Below are positions 11,431 through 23,279 of a stretch of 64,000 nucleotides of DNA, piece after piece. The DNA is taken from contig OY986438.1 of the NCBI GenBank assembly GCA_963920525.1, positions 48,640,288 through 48,704,287 on the forward strand, read 5' to 3'. Below the pieces are notes generated by a model. That model had not been told where the DNA came from. It ran no database searches and was given only the letters and a program-made list of their open reading frames with translations. Each line of letters starts with the position of its first letter. The stretch's first letter is position 1. The position numbers were made by a program, and so were the translations under genes. Source of the DNA: Dichetophora obliterata (taxonomy: Eukaryota; Arthropoda; Insecta; Diptera; Sciomyzidae).

Positions 11431-13132
11431 AGAAGGTAATTTTTACGTTCTTCCAAAATTGGGATTCTTTATTCTTCTATATCTAAGCGATCCTTAATTT
11501 TTTTTGAAGAACAACTTTTTTGGCTGATGCGTCCAAAAAGATTACTCTTGTCTAGTCTTCTAGGTACCAGTTTTTTTGAAGCATTAAGGTTGTTTTCTTC
11601 ACTTACTTTTCAGAAAATATGCTTCGCTGACTTGAAAGGATTAGCCCTACCCTTGCGAGCTATGAGTCATCAGTAGAAGCGGTGGTTTTGCACGGTCTAG
11701 GATTGTCTGGCGTGTTCTTAAAATTTTTTTAGCCATTCGATTAAACTAACTTGAGTGTATTACCTATAAACTATTTTTTGCGAATCATTGAGAGGATCCG
11801 CGATTTCAGTTTTTTTTTTACCTTTTTGACTTAGTTCGTTTTTAGACCCATTTTAAAAAGAATTGGAGAAATTCACTAAATAAAATACTAAAATGTAAAA
11901 ATTAAATAGCACTTAATGTTGTTAATTCTTTTCTACGACCTTGCATGAGTGCTATTTATATGTACACTGCACATTGTACATGTCTCTTCAAATGGCTGTA
12001 TACTAATGAAAACCCCTCCATGAAAAAAGCTGGCTACGTGGCTGGCGCGAATGCCCAACGCCGGACCATCCTTATTTATACGCTTGATATTAAAAATAAA
12101 AATTTAATTAATGTGTCTCATTAATATTTATTGCGCCTTGTAGCGCAAGTCTTGAGTGGATTTAAAAATTTAAAATGCATTTTATGCTCGAATTTGTCTT
12201 TTCAACTTCTATTAACTAGCTGTGTATGTTTATTTTTGAATTTCGAAAAAAATTTAAAACAATTTTACAAGCGGTGAAATGTGCCTGCATTTTGTGTCGT
12301 TATTTAATTCACTTTAAGAGATGTTAAATTATATATTCAATTAATTAACGTGCAGATATTTTTACTCTATATATCGCTGTTACATGTTTCGTACTCGTGT
12401 CGCTATTCGACATCAAAAGTCAGTTCCAATTAGGAACACCTACGTTCGAATGAGCCTACCTGCTACTAAGCCATCACCAGCAGAACTTTGCATTCATTCG
12501 TTTATTTAATTTTGTTCTTCAAACAAAATAATCTACAGTCGTTCGAATTTCCAAAACTTTGCTATTGACAGAGTGGCCACTGAATACGCTCTTAATATAT
12601 TCTATAATAGCCTCGAACATGACGTACTTATGCCGCCATATTGGAATTGACAGTTGAGTGACTTGAATGGGCTTGTATTCTCACTTTATTGGCCTGTGTC
12701 GAAGTGCTGCCCAAAGTCATTCGCACAGCTCTTGTAATGATGATGATAATAGAACGCATTCCGTTCGGTTGTTTTTGTTCCAATGCAACAATAGATAACA
12801 ATACAGAACTATTTTTAAAATTATAACATAAAATATATAGAAAATGCAAACATTTTTAAAATTGCATGTAGGTAAAAAAAAGTAACAAAATCGAAATTTC
12901 TTTACCACAACAAGTGTCAAAGTCAAGCAAAGAGTAAATGTTGCATCTATTTGTTTTGTAGTTAACACGATAGATAGGACGTACACGCTAGTTGAAAAGT
13001 ATTGAAAGCGACACCTATCAAATTAAATATTTCATTTTTAATTTGAACACACAAAAAAATGTAATTTTGATCTGTCAATTCTTCTTTGTTTACAAGCCAT
13101 AAAAAGTTGACGAGTCAGTGTAGTTTTTTGCA
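11431..13132. other. AT-rich DNA, nothing recognised
   Basis: Short frames on the minus strand at 12628-12986 have no motifs. There are some GC-richer tracts near 12040 and 12400, but no repeat partner was recognised in the window. Confidence 0.4.
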
Positions 13133-14085
13133 ATGGAAAAAACAAAATGTCGTGTAGTGATAAAATTATTCGTTTTGGAAGGTTTATCAGAAATTCATAC
13201 AACAATAGTGAAAGTATTAAAAGAACATACTTCTTTATATTCAATTTTGCATCAATAGGTTTTGTGGAAATGATGGTGTGTGCGAAGTGTGAGCTGTCAA
13301 AAATTTAAATGTACCAAATACACAGAATCGCCCAGAATGCGTAGTACATCTGTGGCTCGTAGCGGTAGTAGTAGCGCAAGTTGAGCTAACTTCAACTTTT
13401 TAGTACTACGTTGTCATATATTACAAAGATTTATTCATCATAACAAAGGCAATATCGTTTTCTTCGTCCTGTTCATCCATTTGTTAGATTTTTTGTTAAT
13501 ATTGAAGAGAATTAAGCGGCTAATGTACATTAGCAATTCGAACAACAATTTTAATTAGGCATTTTGTAGGATCGAGTTTTTCACATTTGACACAAGAAGC
13601 TTAAACGTTGTTGTACAAGCGTTGCAAATGACCCACGTTTTAAAACACCAGAAAGTCATTTAGAAAGTGTAGGATAGATCAAAGTTTGACTAAGCGTGAA
13701 ATTGCTGATACCATAGTCATCTCAGACAAACGAGTTCTCCATTGTTTACATGATGGATTACACGTAAAAAATATATTTGGAAAGCTAGTTCCGCATTCGT
13801 TAACAATTCAACAAAAACCAAATCGAAAATAAATTTCTCAGCGTAATTTGAAGGTTTTAAGCAGAATAAAATATATTTTGTGCATCGTTTTATAACTATG
13901 GATAAGACTTCGCTCCTAAATTTAAACAAGAACATTTACAGTGAATAATAGCTTGTTGTTCACCTCCAAAACAGGTGAAGTCAGAAGAATCCGCACAAAA
14001 GGTTATGACATCAGTGTTGTGGAATGCAAAAGGGATTTTATTGATTGATTAGCTTGAGAAAGGTAAAAAAATTAACTCTGAGAAA
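13133..14085 (+). pseudogene. Mellifera-type mariner transposase relic, interrupted and multiply frameshifted
   Basis: The start at ATG 13133 reads MEKTKCRVVIKLFVLEGLSE, the N-terminus typical of mellifera-subfamily mariners, preceded by a TTTACAAGCCATAAAAAGTTG leader that fits their 5' region. About 300 bp (13256-13570) do not match. Homology resumes near 13650 (LTKREIADTIVISDKRVLH, LVPHSLTIQQKPNRK*ISQ), then frame changes give PKQVKSEESAQKVMTSVLWN and AKGILLID*LEKGKK to about 14085. The first catalytic block (equivalent of FITMDETW) is visible only in broken form at about 13895. C-terminus and TIRs are not recognised. The 5.6-kb relic covers the other end of the same protein family but lies upstream, so it is a separate insertion. 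Confidence 0.85.
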
Positions 14086-14656
14086 TAGAAAATTTGAATT
14101 CAAAAGTATGCAACACTGGCACATTCCCGAGAAACGATTTCATATTTTGTGTCAAAAAAGTATCTGATATATGTCCGGTGCCCGTATCGGTAAATGTCCG
14201 ACCTCTGCAACGAAAGAAGTGCTATTTCTGGAACACCTTGGGCAAGCACAATGAACGAACGAAGACCGATACGGGTACTCGTCAGTTAATTGTGTCCGAA
14301 AATAGTCGCTCGTTTTTTAACACTTTATTAACATAATACAGACTTATTTCGGTACTTTTTCAGGTGCCTTTCAATGTACTTGTTGGGCATGTTTCGGGTA
14401 CATTATAGTTACGACTCAGGCCAGTTTCGATACATATAAGCTACTTTATTGGCACAATATATCCATTTTTTTCCCGGGTCCTGTTCGCTGAAGCTCGTTT
14501 CCATTCGGCCTAATATCAATGTGCGATTATTTTTTTTTCATAAACATCGCAGTTTTTCGTTACTACTCGTAGCTTTTAAAAATAAAGTTGAGTCCGATAC
14601 TCTGGACTTTTATGCCTGCGTAGTTTGGAACGGACAAAAATTGTTTCTCGGGATTG
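14086..14656. other. Unassigned spacer with an 11-bp inverted motif
   Basis: CCCGTATCGGT at 14181-14191 is mirrored by ACCGATACGGG at 14265-14275. Frames at 14094-14336 and 14449-14691 show no known motif; the latter runs into the rosa end. Confidence 0.45.
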
Positions 14657-14658
14657 TA

Positions 14659-15939
14659 AAGGATGTTTTTTATAGAGTGATACAAGTTTAAATAATAATA
14701 AAACATAGTATTATATTTTTAATATCAATGAAATTTTGTGACATTAATGTTTAAATATGATTTCGGCCATGTGGCCGTCACGGCTGGCGCGTACAAGGCG
14801 CAATCTGGAACACTAATTTTCACAAACTTTTCGCAGCATTTGCGGCCGTATCTCGCCTATAACTCTTCGAATGTTAATTTCCAGGTGTTCAATTGTTTGT
14901 GATTTATCGACGTAGACAAGTGACTTTACATAACCCCAAAGAAAATAATCCAATGGAGTTAAATCACATGATCTTGGGGGCCAATTAATTAGGCCATTTC
15001 GTGAAATTATTTTTTCGTCAAAAGTTTCCTTGAGTAAATCAATTGTAGCGCCCGCTGTGTGGCATGTGGCTCCGTCCTGTTGGAACCACATATCAGCAAG
15101 ATTAATGCCAGCTAATTGAGGTACGAAAAACTTCGAATCATGTTCCTATACCGTTCAAAATTGACAGTAACATTCTGACCATCATCGTTTTTGAAGACAT
15201 ATGGGCCAATGACTCCGCCAGCCCATAAAGCGCACCAAACAGTAATTTTCTGTGGATGTAATGGTGTTTCGACAAAATCTATTGGATTCTTCTCACTCCA
15301 AATACGACAATTCTGTTTATTTACGTACCCATTCAACCAAAAATGGGCTTCATCGGAAAATAAAATTTTCCATGGAAATTCAAAATCAATATCAATTTGT
15401 GCTTCAGCCTATTCGCCGAATTGGCGGCGCATACGATGGTCGTTTGGCTTTAATTCCTGCACAAGTTCAATCTTGAAAGGTTTTAAGCCAATGTCTTTTC
15501 GTAAAATCTTCCATAAAGTGGAAGGACACAACCCCAGTTGCTGAGAACGCCGACGAACTGATTGAATAGGATCATCTTTAATGCTTTTCTGTACAGCGGC
15601 TACAGATTCTTCAGTGCGCACTGTTCGGCGTCTCACGGGATGTACATTATCAGTAACAGTAAATGTGGTCCGAAAACGATCTATTGTTCTTCGAATTAGC
15701 AGCTCTGAAGGACGATTATGTACGCCATAAAATGGACGAAGTGCACGATAAGTTTGACGAACAGAACCATTATTTTGATTTAAAATTTCCACAATTTTCA
15801 CGCGTTGCTCTGATGTAAGTCCATCCATAATAAAATGTCAAAGCAAACTTAACAAAAGGCAACTATCACCTGTTAAATGCGTGGTCAAACAAAGCAGTGA
15901 TGCCAAGTCAAAGTTGTATCACTCTATAAAAACACCCTT
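14659..15939 (-). mobile_element. rosa-type mariner, copy 1, 1281 bp, full-length ends
   Basis: Flanked by TA at 14657-14658 and 15940-15941, with TIRs AAGGRTGTTTTTATAGAGTG and its mate (...CACTCTATAAAAACACCCTT). The length of about 1.28 kb equals a complete mariner. The single ORF lies on the minus strand and is defective (see the ORF entry). A second copy is at 58.74-60.53 kb. Confidence 0.9.
14816..15828 (-). pseudogene. rosa-type (D,D41D) mariner transposase, copy 1, one stop and one frameshift
   Basis: Transposase that would bind the TIRs and perform cut-and-paste transposition in the nucleus. It starts MDGLTSEQRVKIVEILNQ with a helix-turn-helix N-terminal region. Catalytic Asp 1 lies in SDEAHFWLNGY, Asp 2 in WFQQDGATCHTA, and the third in CDLTPLDYFLWGY. 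By my count 41 residues separate Asp 2 and Asp 3, the D,D41D spacing of the rosa subfamily (D,D34D in classic mariners). A TAG interrupts after QFGE (near 15407), and one base is missing near 15120 where SFFVPQL should follow, so three frames are needed. Both lesions also occur in copy 2. All three catalytic Asp residues are still present here. Confidence 0.9.
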
Positions 15940-15941
15940 TA

Positions 15942-16244
15942 GTTGATCGTGCTATGTGCCGTTAAATTCATCATTATTTATGGTTTACATTTGCAAAATT
16001 GTCAGTTCGCGTTTGCCTTATAAAAATGCGTTCAAAATAACTTAAGAAAAGAAGTGGGATACACATTCTATCAAAAAAATAAATCGTTGGGAAAATCATA
16101 TACAGTGCATAATTTTTCTAAGAAAAATATATATCAAAAAGAACAGTGTAGGTATTCCAGTTTGCAACGCTTTGAAAATAATCTGACTGTTGTTAACCTA
16201 GAAAACATTAAATCTCAAGTGTAGTTAAATCTTAGTAAAATTAA
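15942..16244. other. AT-rich spacer
   Basis: No recognisable gene or repeat between rosa copy 1 and the next transposase relic. Part of it may be the decayed N-terminal coding region of that relic. Confidence 0.4.
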
Positions 16245-16656
16245 AATGTCGGTGGATGGTCAAAAATTACAATGGAAAATCGTTCATTTTGTATGACGAG
16301 AGTTATTTCACACTAAGTGCTGCTCAAATGCTAGGAAACGATATATTTTACACAAATGATAGACGTTCAAGCTCTTCTGATGTAAACTATAAATTCAAGA
16401 AAAAGATTGAGCAAGAAGTTATGCTTTACATTGCTGTCCCTGACAAAGTAATTTCGGATCCTTACTTCAACCCAATTGGTCTCGCAACAAATGAAGTGAT
16501 CCATCAAAATGATTGTTTTAGACAAAATTTTGCTTACATTTAACTATTCATAAATATGATTAGGGTGATGACTATGTATTTTTGCTGATCAAAATCTCTT
16601 CGCATTGTGCAAAGACTATGTTGAATTTCTTGATGAACAAAAAAATCTTTTTGAGC
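16245..16656 (+). pseudogene. Tc1/mariner-superfamily transposase fragment
   Basis: The frame at 16256-16543 reads KSFILYDESYFTLSAAQMLG, then NDIFYTNDR, KIEQEVMLYIAVPDKVIS and YFNPIGLATNEVI. The DESYFTL block holds the first catalytic Asp, and the order fits a group of insect Tc1/mariner-type transposases with DESYFTL...FWPDLA...FVPK motifs. After a frame change the second block survives as ADQNLFALCKDYVEFLDEQK (D where WPDLASSHYA is expected). The relic is then cut at about 16657 by the tail of the LINE described next; I could not find its continuation after 18625. No start, third acidic residue or TIRs. Confidence 0.75.
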
Positions 16657-18620
16657 CTAGGTTAGGTTAGGTAAATAGGGTTAGCACCGTTACCGGCGCT
16701 TCCGTGGGGGCCTATAGGTCCATTGCGAATCCCTTTTTATTTTCATCGTAGTACCATAATAACCATAATTATTTCGATTATTCCTCAAACCAGCCTGTGC
16801 TTTTTATGAACCTCCAGATGTCTAGCAGTGGTGTGCTCGCTAAATCTTCCAGGTCTTTGAAAAATCCATTCCCCATGTATCGGAGCCGACGATTCTGTAG
16901 ACTTGGACATTCTCTCTAGAAGGTGAGTTATTGCTTCTGTTTCTTCTTTCTTGCAGCTCCGTAAAAAGTCTGGGGTTGTTATGTTCATTCTATTGGCCAT
17001 TACCACAATGGGGCAATGACCTGTTAGAACTCCCACAAGAATCCGGATTTCTCGTTTGGCCAAAAGCAGAAGGCTTTCGGTTTTCTTCTCATATAGCTCC
17101 GGCCATAGCCTTCGAGATATGCTGCAGTCACCTCTGGAGACCCAGTTAGTATCAGCATTATCTCTGGCTTTAAGGTCTTTACTCCTTTTGACGACGCTTA
17201 TTGGAATGATGTATCTGTATTAGCTCTGTTTGTACTTGTGGTTACTCCATGCCTAGCCAGTTCAGCCGCTGCGTTCATCATTCCCTTCGATATTTCTATG
17301 TCCGGGAACCCAGCAGAGAGTGACGTTGTGGGTGTTGCAGATACTGTTTAGTGCCAGTTTACAGTTTTGTACCGTTCAAGCCTTCGTTGTTTTACTATTC
17401 AGCGCTTTAATGGCCGCTTGGCTATCCACAGAAATTACTACCCTTATAGGGGTAAGATTTTTTATACGAATGGCCTGTGTAGCTTTTTCAATAGCGTATA
17501 TTTCTGCCTGAAAAACGCTATAGTAGTCGGGGAGTTTGTAGGACTCTTTGATTTGTAGCGTTTCGCAATATACACCTGATCTAGTTCCGTTTTCCATTTT
17601 GGAAACATCAGTATATAATTGGAGATTGCCATTGAATTCTACGGCCGTTTTTTCCAATTCTTTTCTGTTGGGGATGGATGTGGAGTATTCTGCGCCGAAT
17701 CCCACACTGGGTATGAAAGAGTCGGTTGTGTTTTTTTGATTCCTCGGTTCCAAAGAGATTCAGAATGGATGCATGTCCAAAAGTGTTGTTTCTCTAGGCT
17801 TGTGATTCGTTTAGGCGAATCGCGTTTTTGGTCGCCGAACACTTAAGAACCTCTTCTATTAGGTAAAAATTAAGCATCATTTCCAGACCCGCCTGTGGCG
17901 TTGCTCTAATGGCTTCAGCTATTCCTATGCATGCTTACCTTTGGACTTCTTTTAGGGAGCTAAGGTAGCTCTTTTTGTGCGCTATCGTTCACCATACAAG
18001 AGAGCCGTAGGTAAGAATAGGTCTCTCGATTGCTGTATACATCCAGTGGATTATGTGCGGTCTCAGTCACCATTTCCTGCCAAAGACTCTCTGACATGCG
18101 TAAAGAGCGCATATTGCTTTTTTCCTTCTTTCTTCTGTGTTGCGTTTCCAGCTCAGCTTATCAAGGATAATACCAAGATATTTAGCTTCGGTGGAATACT
18201 TACGAATTACTGCGTTCAGTTTCGATAATGTGAAACTTTTTATTTTCCTTCTTCTTGGGAACATAACGAGTTCGGTCTTTGTTGGGCTTACACCCAGTCC
18301 ATTCGATTCTGCCCACCGCGATAGCCCATTCAATGCCCCAGTCATTAGTTCGCTAACTGTTTGCAACTATTTCCCGCATATTAGGATGGCAACGTCGTCG
18401 GCATAGGCTACCACTTTTGTTTCACCAGCTTTGAGTGTAGTGAGAATTTTGTCAACCACAATCAGCCACAGTAGGGGGGATATGATTCCTCCCTGCGGTG
18501 TGCCTCTTATGACCTCTTTCCTCACCACGCTCATTCCCATTTTTGAGTTTATACTTCTGCTGTTGAGCATTTTATAAATCCACTGGGTTATTTTACTAGT
18601 TATAGTGATACTGAATGGCA
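16657..18620 (-). pseudogene. 5'-truncated LINE: RT with YADD, then RNase H, 3' end at 16657
   Basis: Non-LTR retrotransposon on the minus strand. From 18620 downward it reads IYKMLNSRSINSKMG, RGTPQGGIISPLLW and VVAYADDVAIL (catalytic YADD near 18400), then an in-frame TAG at about 18369, then GLSRWAESNGLGVSPTKTEL and AKYLGIILDKLSWKR. After a decayed stretch comes an RNase H domain (17376-17753) with YTDVSKMENG (D), QAEIYAIEKA (E) and VISVDSQAAIKAL (D), the usual acidic set. The C-terminal piece is 16785-17063. The 3' UTR ends in CCTAACCTAACCTA at 16657. RT plus RNase H points to the I/LOA/R1 side of LINE phylogeny; the exact clade is uncertain. It is 5'-truncated inside the RT domain, as is common for LINEs, and inserted into the Tc1/mariner relic. 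Confidence 0.85.
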
Positions 18621-19430
18621 ACATGTAATATATTAATAAACTATAAAAATGTAATAAAATGTAGAGTAATGAATCTTAACTTTATGTTGTTATTTAATTT
18701 AAAATTTATTTTGTTTTACTTTTGCTTTTACTTCACAAAAAAATTATTTTTAAAAAATAGCTTTGCTTCTTTCGAGTGTCCAACGATGCAAATGTGTTTT
18801 TTTAACGTGTAGAAGCTAGTTTTTTTTCTTTCTGTGACCTTTTTCAATTTGCACTTAAATTACGTAGAAAACTTGTAAACAAAAATCAACCTGAAATATT
18901 AACTAGGGTTCGTTTGGAAACAACTAGGAATCTAATCTTATTCTAATAATCAACTAGGAATCCTTCTGAGAAAAAATTTACTCGAACTATTTTCATAATC
19001 TTCCGCTCATGTGTGCCAAATATAACCAAACAATAAGAATATGATCTAAAAATAAAACTTTTCAAAGAATGCCATTATAATAAATCAGAAAAATCTGAAT
19101 CACGTCAAATGTGGCTACATCTAACAGCTGCATCTATTAAAGATTCAAGGATATTTTTGTGACTTTGTGTCCAGTCCTCTCAAAATGAACATTGAAATTG
19201 AATGGTCAGTAAGAAACTTCCTGTCAAAGCATTTGAGTTGTGGGTGGAAGGGTCAAAAAAACCTTAGCGAGCTAAAAAAAGTTGGCATCCTTTATTATTT
19301 ATTGCATTCTTCTTCTTTGTTTTGTGTTTATTTCCTTTATATCTTTGCTAATTTGGCAGCACTTAAGTGGTTTAAGTAGTTATGGTTCTGTTGTTGTAGT
19401 TTTTGTTGCTTTTATTTCTTCATAATAATT
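18621..19430. other. AT-rich DNA, nothing recognised
   Basis: A short frame at 18615-18812 is low-complexity. A CAACTAGGAATC pair at about 18921 and 18951 is a minor direct repeat. Confidence 0.4.
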
Positions 19431-19439
19431 CATTCCGTT

Positions 19440-20480
19440 AGCGTTTTATCGATTTTCATATGCTTCTTGCTCTTCCGCCGGACCACTTTTTCTCGTTACA
19501 CTGCGTTCGAAAACATTTACTAATTTTCTGTTGACTTTCTGTGAAACATTGAGGTAAATGCAAGTTCCGGCATGCCCACACAATAGTCGCAAAGCCCGCC
19601 AGGCTCGCGCAGACTCTAGGCGAAATTTTATGTGGTACAGCCAGAAAGATTATTTGACTGAAATACCGACCGACGAGATGAATGAGTGATGCAAGAGTTA
19701 CGCCTGCCTGTGTGCTTGCCTGCCAGTGGATGGAGTAAGGAAGGAACCAGCAGACGATGTAAAGAGTTCATTAAAACTGGCACGGCATGGAGCGGGCTGA
19801 GGGACTAGCGAGCAGGCAAGGCAAAGTTGCAAAAAATCATTAAGGTCGTCGCTGATGAGGTCTTGGGTGGGCGGGCGGTCGACACAAGCTTAGGGTGGGT
19901 GGTTGAAAAAAATATAGCAAAAATATGAATTATGAAATGTTAAACGTTGAATGTTGTGAAAAGGAAAAATGTTTCGAGCGACGACAAAATAAAAGAGAAC
20001 GCGCTAAAATGTTTAACGAAAGATGCAGGAAAGAAAACAATGAATTCTCAAGTGGAAGAAGCGCACTAGATGGATGCATGCTCGACGGTGCTGTATGGCG
20101 TGATGCTGCTGCTGCTATAGCTGCATCATAAAAGCGCGCTAAGGAACAAGCGTAAAACAAGTACAACAAAAATACTTTTTTTTTGTAAATGCCGAACAAG
20201 GATAATTGTTTATATGTAGTAGTTATTTTTTGTATGCTGCATGTATGAAAGCACTGCAAATCTTTTGTTATGTTTTTAAAGTTTGTTAAAACAACAACAA
20301 CAACAACAAAAAACAAAACAATGTAGAACATCAACAGCAACTACAACAAAAATAGTAAAAATGTAGACATAGGCCTAGAACTATTTACATACATGCATGA
20401 GTCTCTGTACTAGTTTGTATGGGTGGATCATCTATGTGTACGTGTGAGTGTGTGTGGCTAATGTACTTGTAGTGAAATAC
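19440..20480. other. GC-richer island with fly-like simple repeats, possibly host intron, UTR or regulatory DNA
   Basis: Unlike its surroundings this stretch has CpG-bearing, mixed sequence (19560-19900), GCTGCTGCTGCT (about 20104), CAACAACAACAACAACA (about 20291) and GTGTACGTGTGAGTGTGTG (about 20437). Such tracts are common in fly UTRs and introns of regulatory genes. The plus-strand frame at 19925-20131 and the valine-rich minus-strand frame at 19930-20340 arise from these repeats; I do not call either a gene. No TE similarity recognised. Confidence 0.4.
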
Positions 20481-20484
20481 TAGC

Positions 20485-22361
20485 TCTTGGTAAATATTTA
20501 CTTTCAACTCATACTGCAGGCTATTTTGCTGCTTAAGCATTAAAATGTGTTGAATTTAGTTGTAGATTCTTCCAAAAGAATTGCATTCTTCACATTTCTT
20601 TACAACCTAAAAGCATGTCCAATTCAAACGAGTTGCCAAAGTAAATCAAGAGATAGAAGCAGTGGCAGAAAAGCTATTGCATTAGCGTAATGAGTTTTTC
20701 CATAACTCTGTAACGCCTAATTCTGTGTCGGCTCGGTACTAGGTGTGGGTTATAAGGGTTAACGAGTACTAATAAGCTACTTAAGCTGGCTATAAAATGG
20801 GGATGAGTGCTTATATATTGTAACGTTTTCAAAATGTCTCCTTTTAAAATGAAATCCTGTAAGTTATTTCATTTCAGAAATTTTCGTGGAGATGACCAAT
20901 CGAAATTTTAAAACTTTAACATAGAAAGCTTAATGTCAGATAGTACCTTTGCGCTTATTAATGTTTTCAATCTCCACATATACTTACTTCTTCACCTTGT
21001 CCGATTTTAAGCAAGTTTGGAATAAGTGTATGTATGACTCCCATATTCTGTATATTAAAATACAGATCACAAAGCTGAAGAAAAACAGAACTATGTCAAA
21101 TTTTCGAACACTATGAATTCGACCGAACAGGGGCCGAACAAAGACTAAACACGGTTTAAAAATATTCCAATAGCCAACTCAGTCAAACAGCAGCAGTTTC
21201 AAGCAATATTCCACCTTGATTACCTAAAGGGTAACCAGATATGCTTAAGGTACAATCAGTACTCTTCTAATTTTAAAGCCTAGTACTCTGTTTGATTGCG
21301 TGAAATTTCGCTGGCAACATCTATTTATTTGTTGCCTGAAATTTCTGACTAAAAGTTTGTTGCGAGGAATTCTTATGGCAACGTTTCTCAGAGATACTCA
21401 GAGAATAAGTTGGGAGATTTCATATTTCTTTTTCTCTTTTCACTTCAAAATGAATAGGCAGTGGTACCAAAATTGGTACATTTATTTTAACTTGGTACCT
21501 TGGTACATTATTTCCATGTTGGTATATTTTGTGAAAGATTTACAATTTAACAACTTGTTACAAAAAGTGAAATTTAGTAGGTACTGGAGAAATGTTCAGA
21601 CTTATTAGTGGAACTTGCATTGCAATTAGTTCTGAAAATTATAAGGTTACATGCTTTTCTTGTCATATACATTAAAAATCACATTTTTTCAGACATTTTT
21701 TGAGACTTGAGGATTTTTTGTGAGAATTTCCACTAATGCAGAAAAATATCTCCAATCAGAAAATTTTTCTCATTACCAAAGATATTCTGAAACAAATTAA
21801 AGACAAGTTCGATTAAGGTAGATAAGATCCTAAATGTTTTAAATATAATAACATCTTCACAAGTTATGTCAGAAAAAAAAATTTCTTTATTGCCATAATT
21901 CAATAATTCATATTAAAATATCATCTCATAGAATGCTACCCTGGCGTTATTGTGACTCAGAGGAATCTTGTTCAGGTTTCAAATATTAGTTTTTAAAATT
22001 ATAATTACGTTCGGAAAAAATTTGGGTCGTGAAGAATGGATTGGAAGAAATTTGTTTTAATGATTTTATTCATTTTTTAAATTTTGTAAATAGTCTGATG
22101 TGCCTTCCATATAGCTCAGCAGCTGCTGAACCAATATTTTTTTATTTTAGCCTGATTAAAACTAAGCTTAGAAATAAATAAGAATATAAAACACTTAACA
22201 ACATAAAGCTCTCTAAAAAAATGTGTTTCGAACTCAATGAATCTAATTATATTTGGCCAGCAAAATAACTATTTTAATGTATTTATTATTTTGTTAATAG
22301 CGTATAGCATATCTTAATATTTTTTTTTATGTTTGGTATGTAAACAAATATACTCCAGAGA
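20485..22361. other. AT-rich DNA, nothing recognised
   Basis: GGTACC/TTGGTACA iterations near 21462-21505 are the only pattern. The frame at 21300-21608 (102 codons) has no domain motif. No TIR pair seen. Confidence 0.4.
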
Positions 22362-22369
22362 ATCTATAG

Positions 22370-22585
22370 CAGTGCTTGGCACGCCATGGGCACGCGTGCT
22401 CGGTAGAAATCGTTTTTTTTCACACAGACATGATCGGCAAAGCACACAAACGATGCGCCGCGGCGCAGCAGAGAAATACTGCATACTTAAGGTGTAAAGC
22501 TTAGCAGCTTTCAGTCTATCTCTCAGCAAACGAACACAAGCATACATTACGTTTGAGCGCGTGCGCTCGTGTTTGCCAAACACTG
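22370..22585. mobile_element. hAT-type MITE, 216 bp, with perfect 8-bp target duplication
   Basis: ATCTATAG at 22362-22369 is repeated at 22586-22593. The TIRs read CAGTGCTTGGC on the left and CAGTGTTTGGCAAACACGAG (reverse complement) on the right. CAGTG-type TIRs with 8-bp duplications are hAT hallmarks. The element is much more GC-rich than its flanks (GCACGCGTGC, CGCCGCGGCGC). The 89-codon minus-strand frame here is just this MITE. Confidence 0.88.
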
Positions 22586-22959
22586 ATCTATAGTAATAAA
22601 ACTCATTTCCTGTTTGTTTGTTTGGCCATTATACAAATCTAAACGGCTCAACGGATTTACTCGATTTCGTCCCAACTTAAAATGTTACATACTTAGTTTT
22701 TGCCACGCCTCCTCCGAAATTTTTCAACTAACGGTAATTTTGTTATTATAAAACTTGTAACCATCGGAGATTTTTGTGTATTTAATTTTAAATTTTTTTG
22801 TTATTTTAACATCAAAAACACTCACATATTTACAAAATTGGAAAAATTTTCAGTACAACGACTTTTTCATAAAACATCGTTACCTAAGAATAAGAAAAAA
22901 CGACATGAAAATCAAAATTTGGTCTTCCGATGCAAATATCTCCGCTGCCCATTAATATA

Positions 22960-23277
22960 CAGTACGACCTCGCTCAACGCAACCCTCGCTACACGCAACT
23001 CCTCGATAATCTCAACACCCAAATTGTACGCAAAGTATAAATTGCAACAAAGTGCAGACCAAAATTTCCCAATTTTTAAAAAAATAAATTGAATAAAATG
23101 AAATTATGTTTCTGAAAAATTTTTCGATTCACTTTAATTTGAATGTGTAGAAAATGCATATTTTTTTTTGGAAATAGGTCTATTGGCCAATATAAAATTT
23201 TTCCTCGGTTTTTGCAATAACCTCAGATTTCGCAATTGGCTTGAATTTAATTGGTTGCGTTGAGCGAGGTCGTACTG
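22960..23277. mobile_element. pogo/Tigger-like MITE, 318 bp
   Basis: Nearly perfect TIRs of about 25 bp starting CAGTACGACCTCGCTCAACG at the left and mirrored at 23253-23277, flanked by TA on both sides. CAGT-type TIRs with TA targets are typical of the pogo branch of Tc1/mariner. The interior is AT-rich and non-coding. Confidence 0.82.
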
Positions 23278-23279
23278 TA

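Noticed and set aside
5601..14085. The two mellifera-type mariner relics as halves of one split element
   Set aside because: The C-terminal part lies upstream of the N-terminal part in the same orientation, which simple insertion cannot produce.
15191..15544. 117-codon plus-strand frame over rosa copy 1
   Set aside because: Antisense of the mariner transposase, which is clearly coded on the minus strand.
19930..20340. 136-codon minus-strand frame with a hydrophobic valine-rich start
   Set aside because: The hydrophobic run comes from a GTT/CAA simple repeat and the alanine run from GCT repeats; no domain.
22314..22583. 89-codon minus-strand frame in a GC-rich patch
   Set aside because: It coincides with a hAT MITE bounded by TIRs and 8-bp duplications; composition explains the open frame.
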